DNA of 64,000 bases from Pseudomonadota bacterium (GCA_018261905.1 JAGTRU010000026.1:1-64000), one strand, 5' to 3'; numbered from the stretch's first letter, positions 50,240-60,502 are shown. Notes: generated from the sequence alone by a model not told the origin. Made by a program: numbers and translations.

Positions 50240-52861
50240 ATGAAAAGCTCAGAAATCCGTCAGCAATTCCTCGACTTCTTCGCCTCCAAGGGCCATCAGA
50301 TCGTCGCTTCCAGCTCGCTGGTGCCGCACGAGGACCCGACCTTGCTGTTTACCAATGCCGGGATGAACCAGTTCAAGGACGTTTTTCTTGGCTTTGACAA
50401 GCGGCCTTATTCCCGTGCGACCACCTCGCAGAAATGCGTGCGGGCCGGCGGCAAGCATAACGATCTCGAGAATGTCGGGTATACCGCGCGTCACCACACC
50501 TTTTTCGAAATGCTCGGCAATTTCAGCTTTGGCGATTATTTCAAGCACGATGCCATCAAATACGCCTGGGAACTGCTGACCGACGTCTACAAGCTCCCCA
50601 AGGACAAGCTGACGGTCACCGTCTATGCCGAGGACGACGAGGCCTACGACATCTGGACCAAGGAAATCGGCGTGCCCGCCGAGCGGGTCATCCGCATCGG
50701 CGATAACAAGGGGGGGCGTTACGCTTCCGATAATTTCTGGATGATGGGCGATACCGGTCCTTGCGGGCCTTGCACGGAAATTTTTTACGACCACGGCGAA
50801 CAATACTGGGGTGGCCCTCCGGGAAGCCCGGAAGAGGACGGCGACCGTTTCATTGAAATCTGGAACAACGTCTTCATGCAGTTCAATCGTGATGAGGCAG
50901 GTGTCATGCACCCGTTGCCCAAGCCATCGGTCGACACCGGCATGGGCCTGGAGCGTATCTCGGCCGTGCTGCAACAGGTGCACGCCAATTACGAAATCGA
51001 CCTGTTCCAGTCGCTGATCAAGGCCGCCGCCCGTGAAACCAGTGCCGCCGATATGGATACGCCGTCGCTCAAGGTGCTGGCCGACCATATCCGGGCCTGT
51101 TCCTTCCTGATCGCCGACGGCGTCATTCCCGGCAACGAAGGCCGCGGCTACGTGCTGCGCCGCATCATCCGCCGCGCCATCCGCCATGGTTATAAACTCG
51201 GCGCCCGTGTCGCCTTCTTCAACAAGATGGTGCCGGATCTCGTCGCCGAAATGGGCGCTGCCTACCCGGAGCTGGTGCAGCACCAGTACAAGGTCGTCGC
51301 CACCCTGAAGCAGGAAGAGGATCGCTTTTTCGAAACCATCGAGCATGGCATGGCCATCGTCGAAGCCGAACTCGCCGCGTTGCAGGCGGCCGGCAACAAG
51401 GTGTTCAATGGCGATGCTGCCTTCAAGCTGCACGACACCTACGGCTTCCCGCTTGACCTGACGCAGGATATCTGCCGCGAACACGACGTCACCGTCGATG
51501 CTGCCGCCTTCGATGCCGCCATGGCGCGTCAGAAGGAGCAGGCGCGCGCCGCCGGCAAGTTCAAGATGGCGACCAACCTGGAATACAACGGCCCGGCGAC
51601 GACATTCCACGGTTACGAGGCGCTCGAATTCAAGGGTAACGTGCTGGCGCTGTACAAGGATGGTGCGGCGGTCAATCAACTGAACGAGGGCGAGCAGGGT
51701 GTCGTCGTCCTCGACAACACGCCGTTCTATGCCGAGTCCGGCGGCCAGGTCGGCGATTGCGGCGTGCTGCAGTCGATGCATGGCATCCTTGCCGTCGAGG
51801 ACACGCAAAAAATCCAGGCCACCGTCTTCGGTCACCACGGCGTTGTTAAGACCGGGGCGATCAGCGTTGGCAATGGCGTCACCGCCAAGGTCGATGTGCC
51901 GGCTCGCCTGCGCACGGCCCGTAACCATTCGGCGACTCACCTGCTGCACAAGGCGTTGCGCGAAGTGCTCGGCGACCATGTGCAGCAGAAGGGCTCGCAG
52001 GTCGATCCGGAGAAGACCCGTTTCGACTTCGTGCATAACCAGCCCCTGAGCGACGAGGAAATCCGCCGCGTCGAGCATATCGTCAATGCCGAAATTCTCG
52101 CCAATACGGCCAATGCCACCCGCGTCCTGCCTATTGCCGAAGCCCAGAAACTGGGCGCCATGATGTTGTTCGGCGAAAAGTACGGTGACAGCGTGCGCGT
52201 GCTCGATATCGGGTCGTCGCGCGAGTTGTGCGGCGGCACGCACGTTTCCCGGACCGGCGATATCGGCCTCTTCAGCATCTTGGCCGAAAGCGGCGTGGCG
52301 GCCGGCGTGCGGCGGGTGGAGGCGGTGACCGGCGATAACGCCTTGAACTCCCTGCAGGCGATGGAAGATGCCCTCGGTGCTACGGCTGCGGCCCTGAAAG
52401 TCTTGCCCAGGGACGTCCCGGCCCGGGTCGTTGTGGTCCTTGACCAGGTGCGTAAACTGGAGCGCGAACTGGCGGCCCTCAAGGGCAAGTTGGCGTCGGC
52501 CCAGGGCGATGAGATGCTGGCTCAGGCGGTCGAGGTCAAGGGGGCCAACGTACTGGCGGCCAAGATGGAGGGCGCCGATCTCACCGCCCTGCGCGAAACC
52601 ATGGACAAGTTGAAGGATAAGCTGAAGTCGGCGGCCATTGTTCTGGCTTCGGTGGTCGATGGAAAAGTGACGCTGATCGCCGGCGTTACAGCCGGTCTGA
52701 CCGGTCAGATCAAGGCCGGCGAACTGGTCAATATGGTCGCCCAGCAGGTCGGTGGCAAGGGGGGCGGGCGTCCCGACATGGCGCAGGCCGGCGGTACCCA
52801 ACCGGAGAACCTGGCGCCGGCATTGGCTTCGGTTGCCGCCTGGGTGGCGGGAAAATTGTGA
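50240..52861 (+). CDS. alaS: Alanyl-tRNA synthetase
   Basis: This 873-residue class II synthetase charges tRNA-Ala. The N-terminal catalytic domain shows [15 protein letters not shown] and the motif-2 region [19 protein letters not shown] (in parts). The editing domain has [11 protein letters not shown] and [13 protein letters not shown] with the zinc-binding His and Cys residues. The C-terminal coiled region and DHHA1-like domain are present. Length is as in E. coli (876). A -10-like TAAAAT lies at 50195-50200. The stop overlaps the next GTG. Confidence 0.97.
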   Translation: MKSSEIRQQFLDFFASKGHQIVASSSLVPHEDPTLLFTNAGMNQFKDVFLGFDKRPYSRATTSQKCVRAGGKHNDLENVGYTARHHTFFEMLGNFSFGDYFKHDAIKYAWELLTDVYKLPKDKLTVTVYAEDDEAYDIWTKEIGVPAERVIRIGDNKGGRYASDNFWMMGDTGPCGPCTEIFYDHGEQYWGGPPGSPEEDGDRFIEIWNNVFMQFNRDEAGVMHPLPKPSVDTGMGLERISAVLQQVHANYEIDLFQSLIKAAARETSAADMDTPSLKVLADHIRACSFLIADGVIPGNEGRGYVLRRIIRRAIRHGYKLGARVAFFNKMVPDLVAEMGAAYPELVQHQYKVVATLKQEEDRFFETIEHGMAIVEAELAALQAAGNKVFNGDAAFKLHDTYGFPLDLTQDICREHDVTVDAAAFDAAMARQKEQARAAGKFKMATNLEYNGPATTFHGYEALEFKGNVLALYKDGAAVNQLNEGEQGVVVLDNTPFYAESGGQVGDCGVLQSMHGILAVEDTQKIQATVFGHHGVVKTGAISVGNGVTAKVDVPARLRTARNHSATHLLHKALREVLGDHVQQKGSQVDPEKTRFDFVHNQPLSDEEIRRVEHIVNAEILANTANATRVLPIAEAQKLGAMMLFGEKYGDSVRVLDIGSSRELCGGTHVSRTGDIGLFSILAESGVAAGVRRVEAVTGDNALNSLQAMEDALGATAAALKVLPRDVPARVVVVLDQVRKLERELAALKGKLASAQGDEMLAQAVEVKGANVLAAKMEGADLTALRETMDKLKDKLKSAAIVLASVVDGKVTLIAGVTAGLTGQIKAGELVNMVAQQVGGKGGGRPDMAQAGGTQPENLAPALASVAAWVAGKL

Positions 52862-53166
52862 AAAAGACGCTGTGTGTCTTGGTCCTGGGCTGGGCGGCCG
52901 GTGCCGCCGGTGCCGCCGAACTCGACCGCACGCCGCTGGAGGCGGTGACGGCGAGCGGCGACAAAGTTCGGCTTTTCCCGAATGGCCGTTGGGAATTTGC
53001 CGATGCCGCCAAGGCGGCCGCTGCCCAGCAAGCCGCCGCTCACTATCCGGAAAATAAGACCCGTCCGCTTGAGGCCCAGGGCGGGCTGTTCGGCGGCATC
53101 GGCCGAAGCATCATGCCGGGCGACAAGGATTACAACCGGGGCAGTCTGAACCCGAAGGCGCACTGA
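52858..53166 (+). CDS. Small exported hypothetical protein
   Basis: This 102-residue protein starts with GTG at 52858, overlapping the alaS end. An N-terminal signal peptide ([20 protein letters not shown]) precedes a short body with [20 protein letters not shown], a DUF3157-like segment: 'the response of an assigned product to the envelope'. It is probably periplasmic. Translation coupled to alaS is likely. Function is unknown. Confidence 0.7.
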   Translation: MKKTLCVLVLGWAAGAAGAAELDRTPLEAVTASGDKVRLFPNGRWEFADAAKAAAAQQAAAHYPENKTRPLEAQGGLFGGIGRSIMPGDKDYNRGSLNPKAH

Positions 53167-53221
53167 TTGTTCGGAGTTGTTGTGATCTCGGTAGAAGAGC
53201 AATCTGATATAAGTGATTATC

Positions 53222-53235
53222 TTGATTTAAGTCAA
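53222..53235 (+). promoter_or_regulatory. FNR/ANR box in the ompW promoter
   Basis: TTGATTTAAGTCAA differs from the FNR consensus TTGAT-N4-ATCAA in one base. A -10-like TAGCAT at 53257-53262 would give a start near 53269, so the box centre lies close to -41, the classic position for an activating (class II) FNR site. Confidence 0.7.
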
Positions 53236-53295
53236 AATCAGAGCTCGCGGCACGAGTAGCATGCCCTTTTTTAGTCAAAAAAGAGGGAGTGCCGT

Positions 53296-53910
53296 ATGAA
53301 AAATAAGATTCTCGTTGCTGCTCTTGCTGTTGCTGGCTTGATCTCGGTCAATGTTGCCCAGGCGGCGGAGGAAGGTTCTTTCCTGGTTCGAGCGCGAGCC
53401 GTGAATATTTCCTTTGACAATGGTCAGGCAGACAATCTGCAGGCAACGGCCTTGGTTGAAGCGAAAGACCGCTGGATTCCGGAAGTGGACCTGAGCTATT
53501 TCATCACCAAGAATATCGCCGCCGAATTGGTGCTGACGTATCCGCAAACTGTCGATATCAAGGTAAATGGCGTCGAGAGAGGCAAGATCAAGGCGCTGCC
53601 GCCTTCCCTGTTGGTGCAATACCATTTCACCGAGCTGGGGGCCTTTAAGCCTTATGTTGGCGCCGGTCTGAACTATACGATTTTCACCAGCCGGAACAAT
53701 ATTCTGAGCGGCGCTGCTTCGGTCGATTCTTCCAGTTTCGGTCTGGTCGGCCAGCTGGGTTTTGACTATGCGTTGACCAAGAACTGGCTGCTCAATCTGG
53801 ATGTGAAGTACATCCAGATGGATACCGACGTGAAAGTTGGTGGGAATAAGGTGGGTAAGCTTGAGCTGAACCCGGTCACTGCTGGTGTCGGTGTCGGCTA
53901 TCGTTTCTAA
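53296..53910 (+). CDS. ompW: Outer membrane protein OmpW
   Basis: This 204-residue protein has a signal peptide (cut after AQA, about residue 23) and an eight-stranded barrel of the OmpW family: FLVRARAVNISFDNG at the start, PPSLLVQYHF and GAFKPYVGAGLNYTIF in the middle and the terminal phenylalanine in VGVGYRF. It allows small hydrophobic molecules through the outer membrane. OmpW in E. coli is FNR-regulated, in line with the FNR-like box upstream. Confidence 0.95.
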   Translation: MKNKILVAALAVAGLISVNVAQAAEEGSFLVRARAVNISFDNGQADNLQATALVEAKDRWIPEVDLSYFITKNIAAELVLTYPQTVDIKVNGVERGKIKALPPSLLVQYHFTELGAFKPYVGAGLNYTIFTSRNNILSGAASVDSSSFGLVGQLGFDYALTKNWLLNLDVKYIQMDTDVKVGGNKVGKLELNPVTAGVGVGYRF

Positions 53911-53930
53911 GCTTCCCGGCTGAACAAAAG

Positions 53931-53957
53931 CGGGGCGCCAAGCGGTGCCCCGTTTTT
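53931..53957 (+). terminator. Terminator after ompW
   Basis: A GC-rich stem GGGGCGCC / GGTGCCCC with loop AAGC is followed by GTTTTT. It lies 20 bases after the ompW stop. Confidence 0.88.
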
Positions 53958-54006
53958 CATTGTGCGGACAGTCAGTCTCCGGCGATTCGGTGTTAGAATT
54001 CGCCCC

Positions 54007-54102
54007 GGCGGGTCTCCCCGCATTGCAGGGTGGTGAATCTGGTCAGGTCCGGAAGGAAGCAGCCACAGCTACTTACTGCAAGTGCCGGGGGTTAGGCTCG
54101 CC
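54007..54102 (+). ncRNA. ffs: Signal recognition particle 4.5S RNA
   Basis: The bacterial SRP RNA core GGTCAGGTCCGGAAGGAAGC (with the GGAA tetraloop and the asymmetric loop) is at 54041-54060. The flanks pair: CTCCCCGCATTGCAG on the left with CTGCAAGTGCCGGGG on the right. A -10-like TAGAAT at 53994-53999 precedes it. It binds Ffh and directs membrane-protein targeting. dnaX starts 15 bases downstream, the normal arrangement in proteobacteria. Confidence 0.93.
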
Positions 54103-54116
54103 ATTTTGTGGGGCGC

Positions 54117-55745
54117 ATGAGTTATCAGGTTCTTGCCCGCAAGTGGCGGCCGCGCAATTTTTCTACGCTCGTCGGACAGGAACACGTTGTCCGCGCACTG
54201 ACCCACGCGCTTTCCGAAAAGCGCCTGCATCACGCCTATCTGTTCACCGGCACGCGCGGCGTCGGCAAGACGACCATCGCCCGCATCCTTGCCAAGTCGC
54301 TGAATTGCGAAAGCGGTATCACAGCGACCCCGTGCGGCACCTGTTCGGCCTGCCAGGAGATCGACAGCGGCCGCTTCGTCGATTTGCTCGAAGTCGACGC
54401 GGCGACCAATACCAAGGTCGACGAGATGCGTCAGCTCCTGGAAAACGCTGTCTATGCGCCGACGCGCGGGCGTTTCAAGGTCTATGTCATCGACGAAGTG
54501 CACATGCTTTCCAATTCGGCCTTCAACGCCATGTTGAAGACCCTGGAAGAGCCGCCGGAGCACGTCAAATTCATTCTGGCGACGACCGATCCGCAGAAAA
54601 TTCCGGTCACCGTGTTGTCCCGCTGTCTGCAATTCAACCTGAAGCAGATGCCGGTCGGTGCCATCACCACGCATCTGGCGCAAATTCTCCAGGCTGAAGG
54701 CATTCCTTTCGAAGCCGGGGCGCTGGCTTTGGTTGCCCGTTCTGCCGCCGGTAGTATGCGCGATGCCTTGTCCCTGCTCGATCAGGCGATCGCCCACGGG
54801 GCCGGCAAGGTCGAGGAGGGGCAAGTGCGCAGCATGTTGGGGACGGTCGATCTCGATTATCTGTTCGCCATCCTCGAAGCCTTGCCGGAGGGCGACGCCT
54901 CGGCCCTGCTCCGGGTGGCGTCCGATCTGAGCGTGCGCAGTCTGTCTTTCGGGGCGGCCTTGCAGGAACTCGGCGCCCTGTTGACGCGAATACAGATTGC
55001 CCAGTGCGTGCCGGGGGCGGTCGATGACGAAGATCCAGAGCGCGAGGCGCTACTTAAATTCGCCGCCGCGCTCAGTCCGGAATTTGTCCAGTTGGCCTAT
55101 CAGATCGTCAATGTCGGGCGCAGCGAATTGTCGTCGGCGCCGGACGAGTATGCCGGCTTCGTGATGACCCTGTTGCGCCTGCATACCTTCCGTCCGGCCT
55201 CGGTTGCCGATGTTGTCGCGGCAGCGACGCCGCGGGCTAGGGTGCAGCCGTCCGGGCGTGCCGTTGCCGAGACCCCGGTGCCGGCCGTTCGTCGGCCGGA
55301 GCCGCCGCCGACGCCGGCTGAGCCGGTCAAGGCCCCGCCGCGGCGGGCGGCGCCAGTGGCCGGCGAAGCGTCGGACTGGCACGAGATCGTTGCGGGTCTG
55401 CAATTGAGCGGACTGGCCAGAACGCTGGCTCAGCACTGCGAATTGCGCCAGTTGAATGAGGCCGATTGCCTGCTGCGCCTGTCGCCGGCGCACGGCCATC
55501 TGCAGATGAAGCCGGCGCCGGATAAATTGCAGCAGGCGCTCAGCGAATATTTCGGGCGGCCGTTGCTGGTCCGCTTCGAGCTGGCCCAGAACGAGGTCGA
55601 TACGCCAGCCGAAACCGCCGGCCGGGAAAGGCGTGAGCGCCAGGACCGGGCCATCGCCTCGATCGAGGAAGATTCCTTTGTACGCGACGTGATCGAAACC
55701 TTCGATGCGTCACTCGTTGAAACATCCATTAAACCGATCGCCTAA
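54117..55745 (+). CDS. dnaX: DNA polymerase III subunits tau/gamma
   Basis: This 542-residue clamp-loader ATPase has Walker A GTRGVGKTT (residues 44-52), four Cys for zinc (LNCESG, PCGTCSAC), Walker B VYVIDEVHML and sensor/SRC motif LSRCLQF. Domain III follows, and a Pro/Ala linker with a short C-terminal tau-like domain. It is shorter than E. coli tau (643). I did not identify a slippery frameshift signal. The ffs-dnaX-ybaB-recR order is conserved. Confidence 0.95.
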   Translation: MSYQVLARKWRPRNFSTLVGQEHVVRALTHALSEKRLHHAYLFTGTRGVGKTTIARILAKSLNCESGITATPCGTCSACQEIDSGRFVDLLEVDAATNTKVDEMRQLLENAVYAPTRGRFKVYVIDEVHMLSNSAFNAMLKTLEEPPEHVKFILATTDPQKIPVTVLSRCLQFNLKQMPVGAITTHLAQILQAEGIPFEAGALALVARSAAGSMRDALSLLDQAIAHGAGKVEEGQVRSMLGTVDLDYLFAILEALPEGDASALLRVASDLSVRSLSFGAALQELGALLTRIQIAQCVPGAVDDEDPEREALLKFAAALSPEFVQLAYQIVNVGRSELSSAPDEYAGFVMTLLRLHTFRPASVADVVAAATPRARVQPSGRAVAETPVPAVRRPEPPPTPAEPVKAPPRRAAPVAGEASDWHEIVAGLQLSGLARTLAQHCELRQLNEADCLLRLSPAHGHLQMKPAPDKLQQALSEYFGRPLLVRFELAQNEVDTPAETAGRERRERQDRAIASIEEDSFVRDVIETFDASLVETSIKPIA

Positions 55746-55760
55746 CGGAGAACTCAGAAG

Positions 55761-56084
55761 ATGATGAAGGGTGGCTTGGGTGGCCTGATGAAACAGGCCC
55801 AGATGATGCAGGAAAACATGAAGAAGGCCCAGGAGCAGCTAGCCCAGGTTGAAGTCGAGGGCCAGTCGGGGGCCGGTATGGTCAAGGTGGTGATGACCTG
55901 CGCCCACGACGTGCGCCGGATCAGTATCGATCCGTCGGTGATGGATGACCGCGAAATGCTCGAGGATCTGGTAGCGGCCGCGGTCAATGACGCCATTCGG
56001 CGCGGCGAAGCGCTGAGCCAGGAAAAAATGGCCGGCTTCACTGCCGGCCTCAATCTGCCGGCCGGCTTCAAGCTGCCGTTCTGA
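55761..56084 (+). CDS. ybaB: YbaB/EbfC nucleoid-associated protein
   Basis: This 107-residue DNA-binding protein matches YbaB/Ebf[21 protein letters not shown] and [20 protein letters not shown]. It is a homodimeric 'tweezer' fold protein. It is encoded between dnaX and recR in the canonical arrangement, with an AGGAG-like site. Confidence 0.95.
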   Translation: MMKGGLGGLMKQAQMMQENMKKAQEQLAQVEVEGQSGAGMVKVVMTCAHDVRRISIDPSVMDDREMLEDLVAAAVNDAIRRGEALSQEKMAGFTAGLNLPAGFKLPF

Positions 56085-56092
56085 TCGAGTAA

Positions 56093-56692
56093 GTGAATCC
56101 CTCGGGCCTTGAGGCGCTGATCGAAGCCCTGCGTTGCCTGCCCGGTGTCGGGCCGAAGTCGGCCCAACGCATGGCTTATCATCTCTTGCAGCGCGACCGC
56201 AAAGGGGCGCGCCAGCTCGGTGACACGCTGTTGCACGCGCTGCGTTCGATTCGTCATTGCCAGCGCTGCAATACCTTTACCGAAGCCGAAATCTGCGAAC
56301 GTTGCGCCTCGCCGCGCCGCGATCCGTCCTTGTTGTGCGTCGTCGAGACGCCGGTCGATATGAACATGATGGAGCAGACGCTGGCTTACCAGGGGCTCTA
56401 TTACGTGCTGATGGGGCGGATTTCGCCGCTCGACGGTATCGGTCCGCGCGAACTCGGGCTGGAACAGGTCACGGCGCGCGCCCTCGATGGGGTGGTGAAA
56501 GAGGTTATTTTGGCCACCAACTATACCAACGAGGGGGAAGCGACCGCTCACTACCTGGCAGCGATGTTGCGCCCCAAGGGGGTTAGCGTGACGCGCATTG
56601 CACGTGGGGTACCGGTTGGCGGCGAGTTGGAATACGTCGATAGCGGCACTTTGGCGCAGGCCTTGCGGGAGAGAAAGTCCTCTCAAAGCTGA
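56093..56692 (+). CDS. recR: Recombination protein RecR
   Basis: This 199-residue protein acts with RecFO in recombinational repair. The N-terminal helix-hairpin-helix has [20 protein letters not shown], the C4 zinc finger CQRC...CERC is at about 58-75, and the Toprim domain begins with [10 protein letters not shown]. The start is GTG at 56093, eight bases after ybaB. Confidence 0.95.
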   Translation: MNPSGLEALIEALRCLPGVGPKSAQRMAYHLLQRDRKGARQLGDTLLHALRSIRHCQRCNTFTEAEICERCASPRRDPSLLCVVETPVDMNMMEQTLAYQGLYYVLMGRISPLDGIGPRELGLEQVTARALDGVVKEVILATNYTNEGEATAHYLAAMLRPKGVSVTRIARGVPVGGELEYVDSGTLAQALRERKSSQS

Positions 56693-56700
56693 CAGCGGCT

Positions 56701-56728
56701 TTGATCGCGGGTTCCAATGTCGTATAAT
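56701..56728 (+). promoter_or_regulatory. Sigma-70 promoter of the petABC operon
   Basis: TTGATC (56701-56706) and TATAAT (56723-56728) are spaced by 16 bases and lie 48 bases before the petA start. Confidence 0.65.
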
Positions 56729-56775
56729 TTAGCGTTTATTTTTAATCCCATCCAATTCCTTTAGGGGTCAGCGTT

Positions 56776-57372
56776 ATGAGCAAACAAGGAAAAATGGACT
56801 GCGGCAGACGGCGCTTGATCGTCGCAACCGCAGCCGTGGGCGGGGCGGGGGCAGTCGCCGCGCTCGTTCCGTTCGTCTCCAGCTTGCTTCCGTCCGAGCG
56901 TGCCAAGGCAGCAGGCGCACCGGTAGAAGTCGATATCAGCAAACTTGAACCGGGCCAGATGATGACCGTCGAATGGCGCGGCAAACCGGTGTGGATCATC
57001 AATCGCACCAAAGACATGCTGGGTACGCTGACCAAGCTGGCTGACCAGGTGGCTGATCCGAAATCCGAGAAAAACCAGCAACCGGTCTATGCCCAGAACG
57101 ATACCCGCTCGATCAAGCCGGAAATCATGGTCGCTGTCGGCATCTGTACGCACCTTGGCTGCTCGCCGGGCTCGAAGTTCAAGCCGGGGGCCGAAGAAGG
57201 CATGGGCGCTGATTGGCTGGGTGGTTTCCTCTGTCCCTGTCACGGCTCGACTTTCGACTTTGCCGGCCGCGTCTTCAAGGGCAAGCCTGCCCCGACCAAC
57301 CTCGAAGTACCGCCGCACGTGTATCTGTCCGATACCCGTATCATGATCGGCGAAGACAAGAAGGGAGCATAA
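56776..57372 (+). CDS. petA: Ubiquinol-cytochrome c reductase iron-sulfur subunit (Rieske)
   Basis: This 198-residue Rieske protein has a Tat-like N-terminus (CGRRRLIVATAAVGGAGAVAAL) that stays as a membrane anchor, and the 2Fe-2S domain with CTHLGC (C124, H126, C129) and CPCHG (C153, C155, H156). It is part of the bc1 complex that passes electrons from quinol to cytochrome c. It is followed four bases later by petB. Confidence 0.96.
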   Translation: MSKQGKMDCGRRRLIVATAAVGGAGAVAALVPFVSSLLPSERAKAAGAPVEVDISKLEPGQMMTVEWRGKPVWIINRTKDMLGTLTKLADQVADPKSEKNQQPVYAQNDTRSIKPEIMVAVGICTHLGCSPGSKFKPGAEEGMGADWLGGFLCPCHGSTFDFAGRVFKGKPAPTNLEVPPHVYLSDTRIMIGEDKKGA

Positions 57373-57375
57373 GAA

Positions 57376-58636
57376 ATGGCTGCTGGCAATTTCGAAAAAT
57401 ACAAGTCTGACGGCTCCATTGGGGGCAATGTCCTGGAGTGGGTCGATGCCCGCTTCCCGGCGACTTCCCTGTGGAAGGGTCACCTGTCCGAATACTATGC
57501 CCCGAAGAATTTCAATTTCTGGTATTTCTTCGGTTCGCTCGCCCTGCTGGTTCTGGTCATCCAGATCGTCACCGGCATTTTCCTGGTCATGCACTACAAG
57601 CCGGATGCCGCCCTGAACGCCAATGGCGTGCCGGTCGCCTTCGCCTCCGTCGAGTACATCATGCGCGACGTGCCCGGTGGCTGGATCATCCGCTACATGC
57701 ACTCGACCGGCGCCTCGGCCTTCTTCATCGTGGTTTACCTGCACATGTTCCGTGGCCTGCTCTACGGTTCCTATCGCAAGCCGCGTGAGCTGACCTGGCT
57801 GTTCGGCGTCGGCTCTGCTGCCCTGGGGCCAGATGTCCTTCTGGGGGGCGCAGGTGATCGTGAATCTGTTCGGTGCCATCCCGGTGATCGGCAACGACCT
57901 GTCGATCATCATTCGCGGCGATTTCGTCGTCGGCGATGCGACCCTGAACCGCTTCTTCTCCTTCCACGTCATCGCCTTCCCGCTCGTGCTGCTCGGCCTG
58001 GTTGCCGCGCACGTGCTGGCGCTGCACGAAACCGGTTCGAACAACCCGGACGGCGTCGAAATCAAGGCCCTCAAGGACGAACACGGCATTCCGCTCGACG
58101 GCATCCCCTTCCACCCGTACTACACGGTCAAAGACATCGTCGGCGTTGTGGTCTTCCTGATGGCTTTCTCGGCGGTGATGTTCTTCGCCCCGGAAGGCGG
58201 CGGTTACTTCCTCGAGTACAACAACTTCTTCCCGGCTGACCCGCTGAAGACCCCGCCGCACATTGCGCCGGTCTGGTACTTCACGCCGTACTACTCGGTG
58301 CTGCGCGCCATGGTCTGGAACTTCTTCGGTCTCGAAGCCAAGTTCTGGGGTGTCGTCGGCATGGGGGCTTCGGTCGTGATCTTTGCCTTCCTGCCCTGGC
58401 TGGATCGTAGCCCGGTCAAGTCGATTCGCTACCGTGGTCCGATCTACAAGACCTTGCTCAGCCTGTTTGTGGTCTGCTTCGTCGTTCTCGGCTATCTCGG
58501 TACGCAACCGCCGTCGCCGCTGTATCAGTTGCTTTCCCAGATCTGCACGGTGTACTACTTCGCATTCTTCCTGGCCATGCCCTGGTGGTCGCGGATGGAC
58601 AAGTTCAAGCCGGTTCCTGAGCGCGTGACGAAGTGA
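57376..58636 (+). pseudogene. petB: Cytochrome b of the bc1 complex, with internal deletion and frameshift
   Basis: The gene is split into two frames. The first starts at 57376 (MAAGNFEKYKSDGS) and runs correctly through helices A and B (with heme His residues) to RELTWLFGV at about residue 145. The second frame resumes with [13 protein letters not shown] at 57815 and runs to 58636. In homologues about 21 residues separate these anchors, but only 25 bases do so here, so roughly 38 bases (helix C) are missing and the frame shifts. As written the protein could not be made. petA and petC flank it intact. An assembly or sequencing error is as likely as a real mutation. Confidence 0.85.
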
Positions 58637-58647
58637 GGGTGAAAAAA

Positions 58648-59358
58648 ATGAAAAAATTTCTGATCGCTTTGCTTTTTGCCCCGCTGGTCGCTCTGGCCAA
58701 TACGGGCGTTCATCTGGACTCCTGGCCGGGTTCGGTCGGTGACAAGCCGGCGCTGCAAAACGGCGCCAAGGTTTTCGTCAACTACTGCCTGAACTGTCAC
58801 GGTGCTTCCTACTTCCGCTACAACAAGCTGATGGAACTCGGTCTGAGCGAACAGCAGGTCAAGGAAAACCTGATGTTCACCTCGGACAAGATCGGTGAGC
58901 AGATGCGCGTATCCGCCCGCAGTGATGAACAGAAGATCTGGTTCGGTGCTGCACCGCCGGATCTGACCATCATCGCCCGGGCCCGTGCTTCGGCCGATGG
59001 TTCGGGGGCCGACTGGCTTTACACCTACCTGCGTTCCTTCTATCGTGACGAAACCCGTCCGACCGGCTGGAACAACGTGGTGTTCGACAAGGTCGCCATG
59101 CCGCACGTCCTCAATGCGCTGCAGGGCCAGCAAGTGCTGAATCATGAGTCGCACAAACTGGAACTGGCCGTGCCGGGACAGATGGCACCGGCCGATTACG
59201 ACAAGACGGTTTCCGACCTGGTCGGTTTCCTGGTCTGGATGGCCGAGCCGCAACAGGAATTCCGTCAAAAGTTAGGTCTTGGCGTTTTGGCTTTCCTGGC
59301 TGTGCTCTTCGTCTTCGCTTACGCGCTGAAGAAGGAATACTGGAAAGATATTCACTGA
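58648..59358 (+). CDS. petC: Ubiquinol-cytochrome c reductase cytochrome c1
   Basis: This 236-residue protein has a signal peptide (MKKFLIALLFAPLVALA), the heme-binding CLNCH (C47, C50, H51), and a C-terminal membrane anchor (LGVLAFLAVLFVFAYALKK). The axial Met lies in the later AMPHVL stretch. It receives electrons from the Rieske protein. The start at 58648 follows GAGGGTG; a GTG at 58633 is also in frame. Confidence 0.94.
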   Translation: MKKFLIALLFAPLVALANTGVHLDSWPGSVGDKPALQNGAKVFVNYCLNCHGASYFRYNKLMELGLSEQQVKENLMFTSDKIGEQMRVSARSDEQKIWFGAAPPDLTIIARARASADGSGADWLYTYLRSFYRDETRPTGWNNVVFDKVAMPHVLNALQGQQVLNHESHKLELAVPGQMAPADYDKTVSDLVGFLVWMAEPQQEFRQKLGLGVLAFLAVLFVFAYALKKEYWKDIH

Positions 59359-59441
59359 TCCATTTCGGATCAGCTAACGGCATCGCGGGTTTGGCTTCGG
59401 CCGGCCCCCGGTGCCGAATCTCATTTTGAGGGTTACCACAA

Positions 59442-60038
59442 ATGATGAACCTCTACTCGGGCACGACCTGCCCCTTTAGTCACCGTTGCCGGATTGTCCT
59501 GTTCGAAAAGGGCATGGATTTCCAGGTCATCGACGTCGACATGTTCAACAAGCCGGAAGAAATGGCCGCGATCAATCCGCACAATCGCGTGCCGGTCCTG
59601 GTCGAGCGCGATCTCGTCCTGTTCGAGCCGAATATCATCAACGAATACATCGACGAGCGCTTCCCGCATCCGCAACTGATGCCGGCCGATCCGATCATGC
59701 GCGCCCGCGCCCGCCAGTTGCTGGTCGGCATGGAGCGCGAGATCTTTTCCTTCATGGAAGTGATCGAAAAGAACAGCAAGACGGCCGACAAGGCGCGTCA
59801 GGAAATCAAGGCCCGGTTGACCGAGATCATTCCGATCTTCAACAAGCAGAAATTCATGCTGGGTGACGAGTTCTCCATGCTCGACGTGGCCATCGCCCCG
59901 TTGCTGTGGCGCCTTGACCACTACGGTATCGATCTCGGCAAGGCCGCCGCACCGCTGATGAAGTACGCCGAGCGCATTTTCAGCCGGCAGGGTTTCATCG
60001 ATGCGCTGACGCCGTCCGAAAAAGCGATGCGCAAGTAA
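59442..60038 (+). CDS. sspA: Stringent starvation protein A
   Basis: This 198-residue GST-fold protein binds RNA polymerase. The N-terminal MMNLYSGTTCPFSHRCRIVL and the conserved PNIINEYIDERFPHP match SspA. It is followed two bases later by sspB, the usual operon, and preceded by petC as in many betaproteobacteria. Confidence 0.93.
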   Translation: MMNLYSGTTCPFSHRCRIVLFEKGMDFQVIDVDMFNKPEEMAAINPHNRVPVLVERDLVLFEPNIINEYIDERFPHPQLMPADPIMRARARQLLVGMEREIFSFMEVIEKNSKTADKARQEIKARLTEIIPIFNKQKFMLGDEFSMLDVAIAPLLWRLDHYGIDLGKAAAPLMKYAERIFSRQGFIDALTPSEKAMRK

Positions 60039-60040
60039 GA

Positions 60041-60475
60041 ATGGAGCTGCCGTCCACCAAGCCCTATCTGTTGCGCGCCATCTGGGAGTGGTGCTGCGAT
60101 AACGGTTTGACGCCGCATATCGCCGTCACCGTCGATTCCCGCACCCGCGTCCCGCGCGAGTTCGTGCGGGACGGCCAGATCGTGCTCAATGTCGGGCCGG
60201 ATGCCACCAACAAATTGCAGATTGGCAACGAGTTGGTCGAATTCCAGGCGCGTTTCGGCGGCATCGCCCGCGAACTGTCGGTGCCGGTCGGCCAGATCAC
60301 CGCCATCTATGCCCGTGAAAACGGGGCGGGTATGTCTTTCGAGCTGGAAGATGGCGCAGCGCCGGGGGCCGGGAATGTCTCCGGTCTTGGCGCGGCAACG
60401 GTCGAGCCGCCAGATGAGCCCCCCGAGCCGCCGCGCCCGGAGGCGGGGCGGCCAAAGCTGCAGCGCATCAAATAG
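60041..60475 (+). CDS. sspB: ClpXP protease adaptor SspB
   Basis: This 144-residue adaptor delivers ssrA-tagged proteins to ClpXP. The folded N-terminal domain has STKPYLLRAIWEWCCDNGLTPH, in parts, and VPREFVRDGQIVLNVGP. A Pro/Glu-rich linker ends in the ClpX-binding tail KLQRIK. It is coupled with sspA. Confidence 0.94.
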   Translation: MELPSTKPYLLRAIWEWCCDNGLTPHIAVTVDSRTRVPREFVRDGQIVLNVGPDATNKLQIGNELVEFQARFGGIARELSVPVGQITAIYARENGAGMSFELEDGAAPGAGNVSGLGAATVEPPDEPPEPPRPEAGRPKLQRIK

Positions 60476-60502
60476 GGACTCGGTCGGGTCCGGATGCACC
60501 AG

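Noticed and set aside
50249-52801. An 850-codon minus-strand frame opposite alaS
   Set aside because: alaS is unmistakable on the plus strand; the antisense frame has no motif and no ribosome site.
57376-58239. Reading petB as a programmed frameshift
   Set aside because: About 38 bases of conserved helix C are missing as well as the frame; frameshifting could not restore them.
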